64,000 nt of DNA from Pseudoxanthomonas kalamensis DSM 18571 (GTDB lineage Bacteria; Pseudomonadota; Gammaproteobacteria; Xanthomonadales; Xanthomonadaceae), in assembly GCF_010211745.1 (NCBI RefSeq), contig NZ_PDWQ01000004.1, forward strand, positions 1 through 64,000. Reading direction: 5' to 3'. The notes under the pieces are model-generated. The model saw only the letters and a list, made by a program, of their open reading frames with translations. It was not told the origin of the DNA and searched no databases. This document shows positions 29,260-40,301 of the stretch, one piece after another; the stretch's first letter is position 1; each line of letters starts with the position of its first letter. The position numbers were made by a program, and so were the translations under genes.

Positions 29260-29385
29260 TCAGCGCTGGCGCGCCTTGAAACGCGGATTCGACTTGCAGA
29301 TCACGAAGACCTTGCCGCGACGGCGGACCACCTTGCAGTCGCGGTGCCGGGCCTTCGCTGACTTCAGGGAGGACAGGACTTTCAT
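29260..29385 (-). CDS. rpmJ: 50S ribosomal protein L36 (zinc-free type)
   Basis: 41 aa, highly basic, with the L36 core [20 protein letters not shown] and end [10 protein letters not shown]. Only two cysteines are present in place of the four-ligand zinc site, which marks the C-minus form related to E. coli YkgO. In Xanthomonadaceae this 41-residue form is commonly the annotated L36. It is monocistronic, with a terminator after it. Confidence 0.95.
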   Translation of the reverse strand: MKVLSSLKSAKARHRDCKVVRRRGKVFVICKSNPRFKARQR

Positions 29386-29508
29386 GACAAACCTCTGGAA
29401 ATTGGCTGATGGGCGAAAACAGCCCGCTATGATACAGGGGTTTTCCTTTCACGTTCAAGCCGTTGCGGCACGCGGCATAATCTCCGCCCTCGCTCGCCAG
29501 GAGTCGCC

Positions 29509-30186
29509 ATGTCCAATCCGCCGCCGGTACTGACCATCGATGGCCCTTCCGGGGCGGGCAAGGGCACTGTCAGCCGGATCGCCGCGACCCGGCTGGGCTG
29601 GCATTACCTGGATTCGGGCGCCCTGTACCGCGCGGTCGGGGTGGCCGCCAGCTGGGCCGACCTGGACCTGTCCGATCCGGCGGCGCTGGTCCGCTGCACC
29701 TTCGACACCGACATCCGCTTCCACGAGCGCGAAGGCGGCGACCTGCGGGTGCTGGTCAACGGGGTCGACGCCACCGACGAGCTGCGGCTGGAAACCACCG
29801 GGACCGTGGCTTCGGCGATCGCCGCCATCCCCGAGGTGCGCGCGGCGCTGAAGGACCGGCAGCGGGCGTTTCGCCAGTCGCCGGGCCTGGTGGCCGACGG
29901 CCGCGACATGGGCACGGTGATCTTCCCGGACGCCCCGTACAAGGTGTTTCTGACCGCCAGCGCCGACGAACGCGCGGAAAGGCGATATAAGCAGTTGAAA
30001 GACAAAGGGGTTTCCGTCACAATAGACGGTCTGCTGCGCGAGATTCTCGCCCGCGACGCCCGCGATGCCCAACGCACGGTGGCGCCGTTGCGGCCGGCCG
30101 ACGACGCCGTGCCCATCGACACTACCGGTCTGGACATCGACGAAGTGGTCGCGCGCGTGCTGGCCGTCGTCAAGCCGCAAGGCTGA
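29509..30186 (+). CDS. cmk: Cytidylate kinase
   Basis: 225 aa. Phosphorylates CMP and dCMP with ATP. The P-loop is [15 protein letters not shown]; the NMP-binding region contains the [11 protein letters not shown] signature, followed by [15 protein letters not shown] and the lid [16 protein letters not shown] precedes the ATG at 29509. The order cmk-rpsA-ihfB is conserved across proteobacteria. Confidence 0.97.
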   Translation: MSNPPPVLTIDGPSGAGKGTVSRIAATRLGWHYLDSGALYRAVGVAASWADLDLSDPAALVRCTFDTDIRFHEREGGDLRVLVNGVDATDELRLETTGTVASAIAAIPEVRAALKDRQRAFRQSPGLVADGRDMGTVIFPDAPYKVFLTASADERAERRYKQLKDKGVSVTIDGLLREILARDARDAQRTVAPLRPADDAVPIDTTGLDIDEVVARVLAVVKPQG

Positions 30187-30215
30187 AGCGTCGCCGTCCC
30201 GCCAGCAGGCAAGCC

Positions 30216-30237
30216 CCGACGGAAGCGATTCCGTCGG
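30216..30237 (+). promoter_or_regulatory. Hairpin in the cmk-rpsA intergenic leader
   Basis: A perfect 9-bp stem CCGACGGAA / TTCCGTCGG with GCGA tetraloop lies 30 nt past the cmk stop, in the 170-nt rpsA leader (30187-30356). It lacks a T-run, so it could be a weak cmk terminator or part of the structured rpsA leader used for S1 autoregulation in gammaproteobacteria. No other element is clear in this gap. Confidence 0.5.
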
Positions 30238-30356
30238 TTCATCCATCCAGCACTCACGGTCACAGGCAATCCCGCCAGACCGATCAACGGGTGGATCGGC
30301 AAGCGCAACGCATTGCGCCGCTGTCGATCTGTTTCATCAACCGAGTAATCAAGACA

Positions 30357-32036
<1,680 letters not shown>

Positions 32037-32048
32037 GCCAACCCGCCG

Positions 32049-32082
32049 GTCGTACCGGCCCGTCAAACCGGGCCGGTACGAC
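32049..32082 (+). terminator. Strong hairpin between rpsA and ihfB
   Basis: A 14-bp perfect stem, GTCGTACCGGCCCG / CGGGCCGGTACGAC, with a 6-nt loop begins 13 nt after the rpsA stop and is followed by GCTTTCC. The T-run is poor, so partial termination or 3'-end protection of rpsA mRNA with read-through into ihfB is likely. Confidence 0.65.
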
Positions 32083-32106
32083 GCTTTCCGCTGGATGCCG
32101 TAGCCG

Positions 32107-32415
32107 ATGACCAAGTCCGAACTGATCGAAATCCTGACCCGCCGACAGCCGCACCTGAAGCCGGACGATGTCGATCTGGCCGTGAAGGCGCTGTTGGAGA
32201 TGATGGGCGGGGCGCTGGCCGAGGGTCAGCGCATCGAGGTTCGCGGTTTCGGCAGTTTTTCCCTGCATTACCGCCCGCCGCGCATGGGCCGCAACCCCAA
32301 GACCGGGGACGCGGTGGCGCTGCCGGCCAAGCATGTCCCGCATTTCAAGCCGGGCAAGGAATTGCGCGAACGGGTCAGCGACGTCGTTCCGCTGGAAGAA
32401 AGCGCCCGCGACTGA
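32107..32415 (+). CDS. ihfB: Integration host factor subunit beta
   Basis: 102 aa. DNA-bending HU/IHF family protein that pairs with IhfA. The beta-arm core [20 protein letters not shown] and [22 protein letters not shown] is present; its conserved proline at the tip intercalates DNA. Follows rpsA as in most gammaproteobacteria. Confidence 0.97.
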   Translation: MTKSELIEILTRRQPHLKPDDVDLAVKALLEMMGGALAEGQRIEVRGFGSFSLHYRPPRMGRNPKTGDAVALPAKHVPHFKPGKELRERVSDVVPLEESARD

Positions 32416-32481
32416 TCCCGGTTCCGGCCGGGGCGCGCACTCGGCTAAGCTGACGGCCGACACCCGCCTGGAGACCCTGCA

Positions 32482-32745
32482 ATGAGCGTTCCGCGTCTGC
32501 TGGCCGCACTACTGTTCCTGCTGGTCGGCCTGCTGATCGGCATCTGGAACACCGATGCGGTCACGGTCAGCTTCCCTTTCCTCGGGGCGGTCAAGACGAC
32601 CTCGGGAGTCGCCATCATCGTGTCCCTGCTGTCCGGCGTGCTGATCGGTGGGCTGCTGGTGGTCGCCGCGGTGGTCTGGCCGATGTACGCCAAACTGCGT
32701 AAGGCGAACAAGACGCCCGTCGCGACTCCGGTCGACGGCGGCTGA
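32482..32745 (+). CDS. lapA: LapA-family (DUF1049) membrane protein
   Basis: 87 aa with two hydrophobic helices (about 5-22 and 43-68) and a basic cytoplasmic tail KLRKANK. It matches the LapA/YciS family by size, topology and NTDAVTVSFPFLG spacing. GGAG lies upstream of the ATG. It precedes lapB by 21 nt; the pair controls lipopolysaccharide synthesis in E. coli through FtsH-mediated LpxC turnover. Confidence 0.88.
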   Translation: MSVPRLLAALLFLLVGLLIGIWNTDAVTVSFPFLGAVKTTSGVAIIVSLLSGVLIGGLLVVAAVVWPMYAKLRKANKTPVATPVDGG

Positions 32746-32766
32746 CGCGAGGAGGCGACGCAGCGG

Positions 32767-33945
32767 ATGGAATTCCTCAACGAGTGGTTCTGGTTCTTCC
32801 TGTTCCTGCCGCTGGCCGCGCTGACTGGCTGGGTCGTCGGCCGCCGCGGCGGGCAACGGCATGGCGATTCGCAGGTCAGCCGGCTGTCCAGCACCTATTT
32901 CCGCGGCCTGAACTACCTGCTAAACGAACAGCCCGACAAGGCGATCGAACTGTTCCTGCACATCGCCGAGCTGGACAAGGAGACCTTCGAAACCCAGGTG
33001 GCTCTGGGACATCTGTTCCGCCGCCGCGGCGAGGTCGATCGCGCCATCCGTCTGCATCAGGGACTGATGCAGCGCTCGGACCTGAACGATGCGCAGCGGG
33101 TGCAGGCGATGCTGGCATTGGGCGAGGACTACATGCGCTCGGGCCTGCTGGACCGCGCCGAGACCGTGTTCACCGACCTGGCACAGATCGATCGCCGCGC
33201 CCCGCAGGCGCTCAGGCATCTGATCGGCATCTATCAGGCCGAGCGCGACTGGGAAAAGGCGATCGACAACGCCAGCCGCTACGAAGAGGTCACCGGCGAG
33301 CCGATGGGCAAGCTGATCGCCCAGTTCGAATGCGAACTGGCCGAGCGCTTCCGTATTGGCAACGACATCGAACAGGCTCGCGCCGCCATTTCGCGTGCGT
33401 ATCAGGCCGATGCCGGCAGCGTCAGGGCCGGCATGCTGGAAGGGCGGATCGAATCCGATGCCGGCAATGCCGAGGCCGCCGTGCGTGCGCTCGAGCGCAC
33501 GGCGCGGAACGACCCGGACTATCTGCCGGAACTGCTGCCGGAGTTGATGCTCAACTACCGCAAGGTCGGCGACCTGTCCGGCGCGCGTACCTTCCTGTCG
33601 GAGATGTGCGAGCACTACCGCGGCATCGCTCCGGTACTGGCGCTGACCCACCTGGTCGAAGATCAGGAAGGCGCACCGGCCGCCCGCGCCTATCTGGCCC
33701 GGCAGCTGAAGGACCGCCCCTCGGTCCGCGGCGAGGCGGCACTGATCGACCTGACCCTGGCCACCGAGGCCGACCCGGTGGCGACTCTGGGCGACCTGAA
33801 ACACATCACCGACCAGTTGCTGGTGCGCAATCCGAGCTATCGCTGCACCAAGTGCGGATTCGGCGCGCGCACCCACCACTGGCAATGCCCGAGTTGCAAG
33901 GAGTGGGGGACGGTCAAGCCGTTGCTCAACTACGCGGTGGTCTGA
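32767..33945 (+). CDS. lapB: Lipopolysaccharide assembly protein LapB (YciM)
   Basis: 392 aa. An N-terminal membrane anchor (FWFFLFLPLAALTGWVVG) is followed by cytoplasmic TPR repeats (from about residue 40, STYFRGLNYLLNEQPDKAIE) and a C-terminal rubredoxin-like metal site with two CxxC pairs (YRCTKCGFGA, WQCPSCKEWG). LapB acts as an adaptor that sends LpxC to FtsH and so balances LPS and phospholipid synthesis. Its stop overlaps the start of the next gene by one base. Confidence 0.95.
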   Translation: MEFLNEWFWFFLFLPLAALTGWVVGRRGGQRHGDSQVSRLSSTYFRGLNYLLNEQPDKAIELFLHIAELDKETFETQVALGHLFRRRGEVDRAIRLHQGLMQRSDLNDAQRVQAMLALGEDYMRSGLLDRAETVFTDLAQIDRRAPQALRHLIGIYQAERDWEKAIDNASRYEEVTGEPMGKLIAQFECELAERFRIGNDIEQARAAISRAYQADAGSVRAGMLEGRIESDAGNAEAAVRALERTARNDPDYLPELLPELMLNYRKVGDLSGARTFLSEMCEHYRGIAPVLALTHLVEDQEGAPAARAYLARQLKDRPSVRGEAALIDLTLATEADPVATLGDLKHITDQLLVRNPSYRCTKCGFGARTHHWQCPSCKEWGTVKPLLNYAVV

Positions 33946-34928
33946 TGGGGGCAGGGTGGACGTGGATCGCGCTGCACCTGCTCGGTGCGGCCCTGCTGAC
34001 GGCGGGCGCGTGGCGTTATGCCCTGCAACGCAAGTTGCTGGACGCGCCCGGAGAGCGCCGCAGCCACGACATCCCGACGCCGCGCGGGGGCGGCATCGCG
34101 ATCGTGCTGACGGTCCTGGCCGGTCTGTTCTGGCTGGCATCGCGAACGCCTGCGAACGCTGGACACCTGCTGACCATCGCTGCGGGACTGGCCCTGGTGT
34201 CAGGAATCGGCTGGGTCGACGATCACCGCCCGCTCTCGGTCCGCGCTCGCCTGTTCGTGCATGCCATCGCCAGCCTGATGCTGGCCTGGGTGGCCTGGTC
34301 GGAAGGGCATTCCCTGATGCTGGCAACGGCGGCGTTCCTGCTGTCGATGTACCTGATCAACATCTGGAACTTCATGGACGGGATCGACGGCCTGGCCACC
34401 AGCCAGGCCTTGATCGCGGCTTCGGCACTGGCCTGTCTGCTGCCGTTGCCCTGGCCGTGGCTGGCGGCGGGACTGGCGGCAGCCTGTGCGAGCTTCCTGC
34501 CATTCAATTTCCCGAAAGCCCGGATCTTCCTCGGCGACGTGGGCAGCGGTTCGTTGGGATACCTGCTGGCGGCACTGTTCGTCGCCGGAATGGCAATGCT
34601 GCCTTGGGCAAGCTGGCCATGGCTGCTGTTGCCGGCCAGTGCTTTCATTGTCGACGCCGGCTTCACATTGGCCTGGCGCATGCTGAATGGGCAACAATGG
34701 TGGTCCGCGCATGTCGACCATCTTTACCAGCGCTGGGCACGACGGATCGGACATCGACGTGTCACATTGGCTTATGCATTATTCAGTATGTTGGCGACGA
34801 TACTATGTCTGGCTGTGTGGAATGCAGATTTGGAAGATCGCACAGCCGGTGCCCTGACGGGGATTTGGTATGCGGGTGCCGCCGGGCTCTGGTTCTGGGG
34901 TCACCGCAAAGCAGGGCGGGCACGATGA
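33945..34928 (+). CDS. WecA/MraY-like polyprenyl-phosphate sugar-1-phosphate transferase
   Basis: 327 aa, about ten membrane helices. PNPT-superfamily motifs are in place: HDIPTPRGGGIAI, the aspartate pair GWVDDHRPLS, the catalytic WNFMDGIDGLA and FLGDVGSGSLGY. These enzymes move a HexNAc-1-phosphate from UDP-sugar to undecaprenyl phosphate, starting O-antigen or another surface glycan. Lack of mur neighbours and the adjoining CapD-like gene argue for O-antigen over peptidoglycan. Donor sugar unknown. Confidence 0.9.
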   Translation: MGAGWTWIALHLLGAALLTAGAWRYALQRKLLDAPGERRSHDIPTPRGGGIAIVLTVLAGLFWLASRTPANAGHLLTIAAGLALVSGIGWVDDHRPLSVRARLFVHAIASLMLAWVAWSEGHSLMLATAAFLLSMYLINIWNFMDGIDGLATSQALIAASALACLLPLPWPWLAAGLAAACASFLPFNFPKARIFLGDVGSGSLGYLLAALFVAGMAMLPWASWPWLLLPASAFIVDAGFTLAWRMLNGQQWWSAHVDHLYQRWARRIGHRRVTLAYALFSMLATILCLAVWNADLEDRTAGALTGIWYAGAAGLWFWGHRKAGRAR

Positions 34929-34947
34929 GCACAGGGAGCAGTTGCAG

Positions 34948-36858
34948 ATGATGTCTTCGTGGCGGGACAAGGCTACGGCTTGGCTTCCACGTTTCGCCGT
35001 GGTCGGGCACGATCTGTTCATGGTCTGGGCCTGCTGGGTCGGCCTGCACCAGATCCGCTATGCCATGCTGCCGAATCCGCCCGCGAACCCCTGGTGGTCG
35101 TGGGAAATCGCCATCGTCCTGCTGGCGCAGGGACTGGTGTTCTGGCAGGTCGGCCTGTACCGCGGCCTGTGGCGCTTCGCCAGCGTCCCGGATCTGTGGA
35201 ATATCCTCAAGGCCAGTATTCTCGGATTGCTGGCCATCGCTTTAGGATTGGCTCTGTACAACCGTCTCGGCGTCGTGCCGCGGGCGGTGTTGGTGCTGTA
35301 CCCGTTCGTGCTGGCGGGATTGCTGGGCCTGCCGAGGTTGGTCTATCGCGCCTGGAAGGACAACCAGCAAACCCTGCACAAGGATGGCGTCGCCGTACGC
35401 GTACTGATCCTGGGCGCCGGTCGTGCAGGCGAAACCCTGCTGCGCGACCTGCGTCGCAGCAGCAGCTACCAGCCGGTCGGCCTGCTCGACGATTCGGCTC
35501 GGTTGCATGGCACCAAGCTGCACGGTGTGCCGGTGTTGGGCGCTTTGGACGAAGCGCCGCGGATTGCGCGCGAAACCGCCGCCAAGTTGGTCGTCATCGC
35601 AATGCCTTCGCTGGATGCACCCGCGATGCAGAGGGTGGTCGGCATCTGCGAAAGCACCGGCCTTCCGTTCCGGACCGTGCCGCGACTGGCAGACATGCTG
35701 GAAGGACGCGCGCTGCCGGGCGAGCTGAAGGAGGTCGCAATCGAGGACCTGCTGGGTCGCAAGGCGGTTACCCCGGACTGGAAGCTGATCCGCAACTGGC
35801 TGGGCGCGCGCACCGTTCTGGTGACCGGGGCAGGTGGCTCAATCGGCTCCGAACTGTGCCGGCAATGCGCGCGCCACGGTGCCGAGCGGATCGTGCTGGT
35901 GGAAGTCAGCGAACTGGCACTGATCACCGCCGAAACCGCATTGCGGCGGGCATTCCCCGATCTGGACATCGTTTCAGTACTGGGCGACTGCGGCGACCCC
36001 GCAGTGATCGGCCATGCGCTGCGAACCTCCGAACCCGATGCGGTCTTCCATGCCGCCGCCTACAAGCAGGTTCCGCTGCTGGAGGACCAGTTACGCGCGG
36101 CGGTACGCAACAACGTGATGACAACCGAAACCGTGGCCCGCGCCTGCCGCGAGGCCGGGGTGGCCACCTTCGTGTTCATCTCCACCGACAAGGCGGTCGA
36201 TCCGGCCAATGCGCTGGGTGCAACCAAGCGGATGGCCGAGATGATCTGCCAGGGGCTGGACGATCTGCGTTCGACCCGGTTCGTCACCGTACGCTTCGGC
36301 AACGTGCTCGATTCGGCCGGCAGCGTGGTGCCACTGTTCCGCGAACAGATCCGCCAGGGCGGGCCGGTGACCGTGACCGATCCCGGCGTGACCCGCTATT
36401 TCATGACGATTCCGGAAGCCTGCCAATTGATCGTGCAGGCCGCCGCCACGGCCGCCCACGCATCCATCTACACGCTGGACATGGGCGAACCGGTGCCGAT
36501 CCGCGTGCTGGCCGAACAGATGATCCGACTCGCCGGCAAGGAGCCGGGCAAGGACATCGCCATCGTTTACACCGGCCTGCGTCCGGGCGAAAAACTGCAC
36601 GAAGCGCTGTTCCATGAAGAAGAGGACTATCGCCCGACCTCGCACTCCAAGATCCTCGAGGCGCGCGCCCGTGAAGTCCACCCGGAAGTGCTGAATCGGG
36701 CGTTGTCGATGCTGAAGAACGCGGTTGCCGATTATGACAACGAAGAGATTTCCCGTATCCTGAAGGCCACTATTCCGGAATTCAGTCCGATCGAGTCCAC
36801 GGATACGGTGACTACCATCGTGCCGTTCCCGGCTCGTGAAGCCAGAACGACACGATGA
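34948..36858 (+). CDS. Polysaccharide biosynthesis nucleotide-sugar dehydratase/epimerase (CapD/WbpM-like)
   Basis: 636 aa. Four N-terminal membrane helices (about 15-130) precede a first Rossmann segment (VLILGAGRAGETLLRD) and the catalytic SDR domain with NAD-binding VTGAGGSIGSELCRQ (~residue 292). The active-site region is VFISTDKAVDPANALGATK. Relatives are UDP-GlcNAc 4,6-dehydratases that make 6-deoxy sugars for O-antigen. The start is set at 34948 (GGGAG upstream, MMSSWRDKATAW). Its stop overlaps the galU ATG, so supply of nucleotide sugars is co-expressed. Confidence 0.9.
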   Translation: MMSSWRDKATAWLPRFAVVGHDLFMVWACWVGLHQIRYAMLPNPPANPWWSWEIAIVLLAQGLVFWQVGLYRGLWRFASVPDLWNILKASILGLLAIALGLALYNRLGVVPRAVLVLYPFVLAGLLGLPRLVYRAWKDNQQTLHKDGVAVRVLILGAGRAGETLLRDLRRSSSYQPVGLLDDSARLHGTKLHGVPVLGALDEAPRIARETAAKLVVIAMPSLDAPAMQRVVGICESTGLPFRTVPRLADMLEGRALPGELKEVAIEDLLGRKAVTPDWKLIRNWLGARTVLVTGAGGSIGSELCRQCARHGAERIVLVEVSELALITAETALRRAFPDLDIVSVLGDCGDPAVIGHALRTSEPDAVFHAAAYKQVPLLEDQLRAAVRNNVMTTETVARACREAGVATFVFISTDKAVDPANALGATKRMAEMICQGLDDLRSTRFVTVRFGNVLDSAGSVVPLFREQIRQGGPVTVTDPGVTRYFMTIPEACQLIVQAAATAAHASIYTLDMGEPVPIRVLAEQMIRLAGKEPGKDIAIVYTGLRPGEKLHEALFHEEEDYRPTSHSKILEARAREVHPEVLNRALSMLKNAVADYDNEEISRILKATIPEFSPIESTDTVTTIVPFPAREARTTR

Positions 36859-37772
36859 CACAAGCTTCCGGCGCCCATCGGCGCATCCGCAAGGCCGTAT
36901 TCCCCGTCGCGGGGCTCGGTACCCGCTTTCTCCCCGCCACCAAGACCGTTCCCAAGGAGATGCTGCCGATCATCGACCGGCCGCTGATCCAGTACGCCGT
37001 CGACGAGGCAGTCGAAGCCGGCTGCGACACCCTGATCTTCATCACCAACCGCTACAAGCATGCGGTGGCGGATTATTTCGACAAAGCCTACGAACTCGAG
37101 CAGAAGCTGGAGAAGGCCGGCAAGCAACAGCAGCTGGAAATGGTGCGCAACGTGCTGCCGGACGGCGTGCGCGCGGTGTTCGTGACCCAGGCCGAGGCGC
37201 TGGGTCTGGGCCATGCCGTGCTGTGCGCCAAGCCCATCATCGGTGACGAGCCGTTCGCCGTGCTGCTGCCGGACGATCTGATCTGGAACCGTGGTGACGG
37301 CGCGCTGCGGCAGATGGCCGATGCGGCGGAAGCCTCGGGCGCCAGCATGATTGCCGTGCAGGACGTGCCGCGCGAACAGACCGGCAGCTACGGCATCGTG
37401 GCAACCGATGCGTTCGAAGGTCGCTCCGGACGCATCCGCGCCATGGTCGAGAAGCCGAAGCCGGAAGTTGCCCCCAGCAATCTGGCCGTGGTCGGTCGCT
37501 ACGTTCTGGATCCGCGGATCTTCGACCTGCTGGAATCGACCTCGCCCGGCGCCGGCGGCGAAATCCAGCTGACCGACGCCATCGCCCGGCTGCTGGACGA
37601 AAAGCCCGTGCATGCCTTCCGCTTCCAGGGCACCCGTTTCGATTGCGGCACCCATATCGGTCTGATCGAAGCGACCATCCGCTATGCGCTGGACCACGAG
37701 AAGCTCAGCGATGCGGCGGCGCAGCTGATGCAGAGCGCGTTGAAGGAGCTGGGCGTGCTGGAACTGGACTAG
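36855..37772 (+). CDS. galU: UTP--glucose-1-phosphate uridylyltransferase
   Basis: 305 aa. Makes UDP-glucose from UTP and glucose-1-phosphate. N-terminal signature KAVFPVAGLGTRFLPATK, uridine-binding ITNRYKHAVADYFD, and FAVLLPDDLIWN. The ATG overlaps the stop of the dehydratase gene. It provides UDP-glucose for LPS core and other surface glycans, consistent with its neighbours. Confidence 0.97.
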   Translation: MTQASGAHRRIRKAVFPVAGLGTRFLPATKTVPKEMLPIIDRPLIQYAVDEAVEAGCDTLIFITNRYKHAVADYFDKAYELEQKLEKAGKQQQLEMVRNVLPDGVRAVFVTQAEALGLGHAVLCAKPIIGDEPFAVLLPDDLIWNRGDGALRQMADAAEASGASMIAVQDVPREQTGSYGIVATDAFEGRSGRIRAMVEKPKPEVAPSNLAVVGRYVLDPRIFDLLESTSPGAGGEIQLTDAIARLLDEKPVHAFRFQGTRFDCGTHIGLIEATIRYALDHEKLSDAAAQLMQSALKELGVLELD

Positions 37773-37817
37773 GGCCGTGTCGGCGCCTGTTCAGCTTTCA
37801 GTGGACACACTCTGGGC

Positions 37818-38465
37818 ATGACGCCACGGCCCACTTTTCAGAGCTTCCTGTCGATCCTCCTGTTATGCGCTTCGGGGCTGATGGCCACCGATGCCCAAGC
37901 GGGAGGGCGCGAGCGCCTTCATGCCTTCACGGACGGACTGAACGGACTGCAGGGAGACTTCAGTCAGCAGGTCTCGGATCGGGGTGGCCGGCTGAAGGAG
38001 TCTTCGACCGGGCACGTCGCCTTCTCGGTGCCGCGGCATTTCCGCTGGGAATACGTGAAGCCCTATGAGCAACTGATCGTGGCCGATGGCGACAAGGTCT
38101 GGATCTACGAGCCGGACCTGCTGCAGGTCAGCGTGCGCAATCAGGGACAGGAAGAACAGAACAGCCCGCTGGCCGTGCTGCTGGATCCTTCGGCGCTGGA
38201 TCGCCAGTTCGAGGTGGTGGAGCGCGATGCCGGCGAAAACGGCCTGGACTGGCTGCTGCTGACGCCCAAGGACCCGGGTGGGGCGAATTTCCAGTCCGCG
38301 CGCCTGGGATTCGACGCGACCGGGTTGGCGCGGATGGTGCTGGTCGATGCGGTGGGGCAGGAGACCCGCATCGCGTTCACCGACTGGAAGCGCAATCCGC
38401 GTTTCGCGGCCGACGCCTTCCGATTCGTCCCGCCCGATGGCGTCGACGTGGTCGGCGATCCCTGA
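37818..38465 (+). CDS. lolA: Outer-membrane lipoprotein carrier protein LolA
   Basis: 215 aa with a signal peptide (LSILLLCASGLMATDAQA). The periplasmic chaperone accepts lipoproteins from LolCDE and hands them to LolB. Characteristic stretches: GLQGDFSQQV, HFRWEYVKPYEQLIVADGDKVWIYEPDLLQV and FTDWKRNPRFAADAFRF. It precedes rarA by 49 nt, an order kept from E. coli. Confidence 0.95.
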   Translation: MTPRPTFQSFLSILLLCASGLMATDAQAGGRERLHAFTDGLNGLQGDFSQQVSDRGGRLKESSTGHVAFSVPRHFRWEYVKPYEQLIVADGDKVWIYEPDLLQVSVRNQGQEEQNSPLAVLLDPSALDRQFEVVERDAGENGLDWLLLTPKDPGGANFQSARLGFDATGLARMVLVDAVGQETRIAFTDWKRNPRFAADAFRFVPPDGVDVVGDP

Positions 38466-38514
38466 CGCAGCACTGCGTCTCATCGTCTGCGCCCCGGCAC
38501 GCTAGAATGCGCGG

Positions 38515-39882
38515 GTGGCCAAAGCCCGCAAATCGATCTTCGAAGCCCCCGATCTGCTGAGCGTGGATCGTACCGCCATGCGCCCGCTGGCCGAGCGCAT
38601 GCGGCCGCGCACGCTGGACGAAATGGTAGGCCAGCAGCGTCTGCTGGCGCCTGACAGCGCGCTGCGCCGCGCCGTCGAGTCCGGCCATGTGCATTCGATG
38701 GTGTTGTGGGGACCGCCCGGTTGCGGCAAGACCACGCTGGCGCTGCTGTTGGCACGCTATGCCGATGCCGAGTTCCATGCCATTTCCGCCGTGTTGTCCG
38801 GCCTGCCGGAAGTGCGCCAGGTATTGGCCGAGGCCGCGCACCGTTTTGCCGAAGGTCGGCATACGGTCCTGTTCGTGGACGAAGTACACCGCTTTAACAA
38901 GGCGCAGCAGGATGCCTTCCTGCCGCACATCGAGCGCGGCACGATCCTGTTCGTCGGCGCCACCACCGAGAACCCGTCCTTCGAACTGAACTCCGCGCTG
39001 CTGTCGCGTTGCCGCGTGCACGTGATGGAGGCCGTCTCGGCGGAAGACATCCTGCACGCGTTGAAGCATGCACTGGACGATACCGATCGCGGGCTGGCCG
39101 GGCAGGGCCTGAAGGTTTCCGACACCGCTCTGCGGGAAATCTCCACTGCTGCCGATGGTGACGTTCGCCGCGCCCTAACCCTGCTGGAAATCGCCGCCGA
39201 ACTGGCGCAGGGGGAGGGCGGCGAGATCAGCGAAACAACCCTGGCTCAGGTGCTGGCCGACCGCACCCGCCGTTTCGACAAGGGCGGCGAACAGTTCTAC
39301 GATCAGATCTCGGCCCTGCACAAGTCGGTACGCAGCTCGCATCCCGATGCGGCTCTGTACTGGCTGACCCGCATGCTGGACGGCGGTTGCGACCCGATCT
39401 ATCTGGCGCGCCGGATGACCCGGATGGCGGTGGAAGACGTGGGGCTGGCCGATCCGCGCGCGCTGCAGATGGCCATCGACGCCTGGGAGACCTACGATCG
39501 GCTTGGCAGCCCGGAAGGCGAACTGGCGCTCGCGCAACTGGTCATCTACCTGGCCAGCACGGCCAAGTCCAACGCCGGTTATCTGGCCTTCGGCGCCGCC
39601 AAGCGCGACGTGCGCGAATTCGGCACCCAGGAGGTTCCGATGCACCTGCGCAATGCACCCACCAAGCTGATGAAGGAACTCGGCTACGGCACCGGCTATC
39701 AGTACGATCACGATATCGCCGGCGGCGTGGCGCTGGATCAGACCGCATTCCCGGACACGATGGGCGAACGCATTTACTATCAACCGGTCGAGCGTGGCAT
39801 GGAAATCAAGTTGAAGGAAAAGCTGAGCGGATTGCGCACCGCGCGCGCCGAGGCCATGCGCAAGGCGCGACGAGACAGATGA
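38515..39882 (+). CDS. rarA: Replication-associated recombination protein A (MgsA/RarA)
   Basis: 455-aa AAA+ ATPase acting at stalled replication forks, GTG start. Walker A is WGPPGCGKTTLALLLA, Walker B is LFVDEVHRFNKAQQDAFLP, sensor 1 is LFVGATTENPSFELN. The C-terminal tetramerisation domain includes SVRSSHPDAALYWLTRML. Its stop overlaps the crcB start. Confidence 0.97.
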   Translation: MAKARKSIFEAPDLLSVDRTAMRPLAERMRPRTLDEMVGQQRLLAPDSALRRAVESGHVHSMVLWGPPGCGKTTLALLLARYADAEFHAISAVLSGLPEVRQVLAEAAHRFAEGRHTVLFVDEVHRFNKAQQDAFLPHIERGTILFVGATTENPSFELNSALLSRCRVHVMEAVSAEDILHALKHALDDTDRGLAGQGLKVSDTALREISTAADGDVRRALTLLEIAAELAQGEGGEISETTLAQVLADRTRRFDKGGEQFYDQISALHKSVRSSHPDAALYWLTRMLDGGCDPIYLARRMTRMAVEDVGLADPRALQMAIDAWETYDRLGSPEGELALAQLVIYLASTAKSNAGYLAFGAAKRDVREFGTQEVPMHLRNAPTKLMKELGYGTGYQYDHDIAGGVALDQTAFPDTMGERIYYQPVERGMEIKLKEKLSGLRTARAEAMRKARRDR

Positions 39883-40301
39883 GCGCCTTGCCCGGTCTGT
39901 GGTGGCAGCAACTGGCGCTGGTCATGTCCGGCGGTGCCTTGGGTGCTGCCGGGCGCTTCCTGCTGGGCGGCTATCTGCTCAGACATTTGGGCACCGGCTT
40001 TCCGTGGGGAACCTTGGCTGCCAATCTTCTGGGCTCGTTCATAGCCGGCTTCCTGGTGATCTGGCTGGAAGACAAGGGCCCCAGCGCACTGTACTGGCGT
40101 GCCTTCCTGATCGTCGGCGTGCTGGGCGCGCTGACCACGTTTTCGGCGCTGATGATCGAATCCCTGCTGTACGCCAAGAGCGACCGCAGCGGCGTATTGC
40201 TCGGTTACCTGGTCGTCAGCCTGACAGGCGGTCTGATCTTGGTCTGGCTGGGCAGCCGTTTGGCCCTGTGGCTGAACCTAGGACTCGGGGCATGTCGGTG
40301 A
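39879..40301 (+). CDS. crcB: Fluoride ion exporter CrcB/Fluc
   Basis: 140 aa with four membrane helices. Fluc family signatures: SGGALGAAGRFLLGG, GTLAANLLGSFIAGF (channel Asn and Phe) and GVLGALTTFSAL (central sodium site and Phe box). It works as an antiparallel dimer to lower cytoplasmic fluoride. It is coupled to rarA by an ATGA overlap. No fluoride riboswitch is seen, as expected for a gene inside an operon. Confidence 0.95.
   Translation: MSALPGLWWQQLALVMSGGALGAAGRFLLGGYLLRHLGTGFPWGTLAANLLGSFIAGFLVIWLEDKGPSALYWRAFLIVGVLGALTTFSALMIESLLYAKSDRSGVLLGYLVVSLTGGLILVWLGSRLALWLNLGLGACR

Noticed and set aside
34870-34947. Upstream ATG extending the CapD/WbpM-like protein by 26 residues
   Set aside because: The added residues overlap the preceding transferase gene and do not look like a membrane-protein N-terminus; the start at 34948 has a ribosome site.
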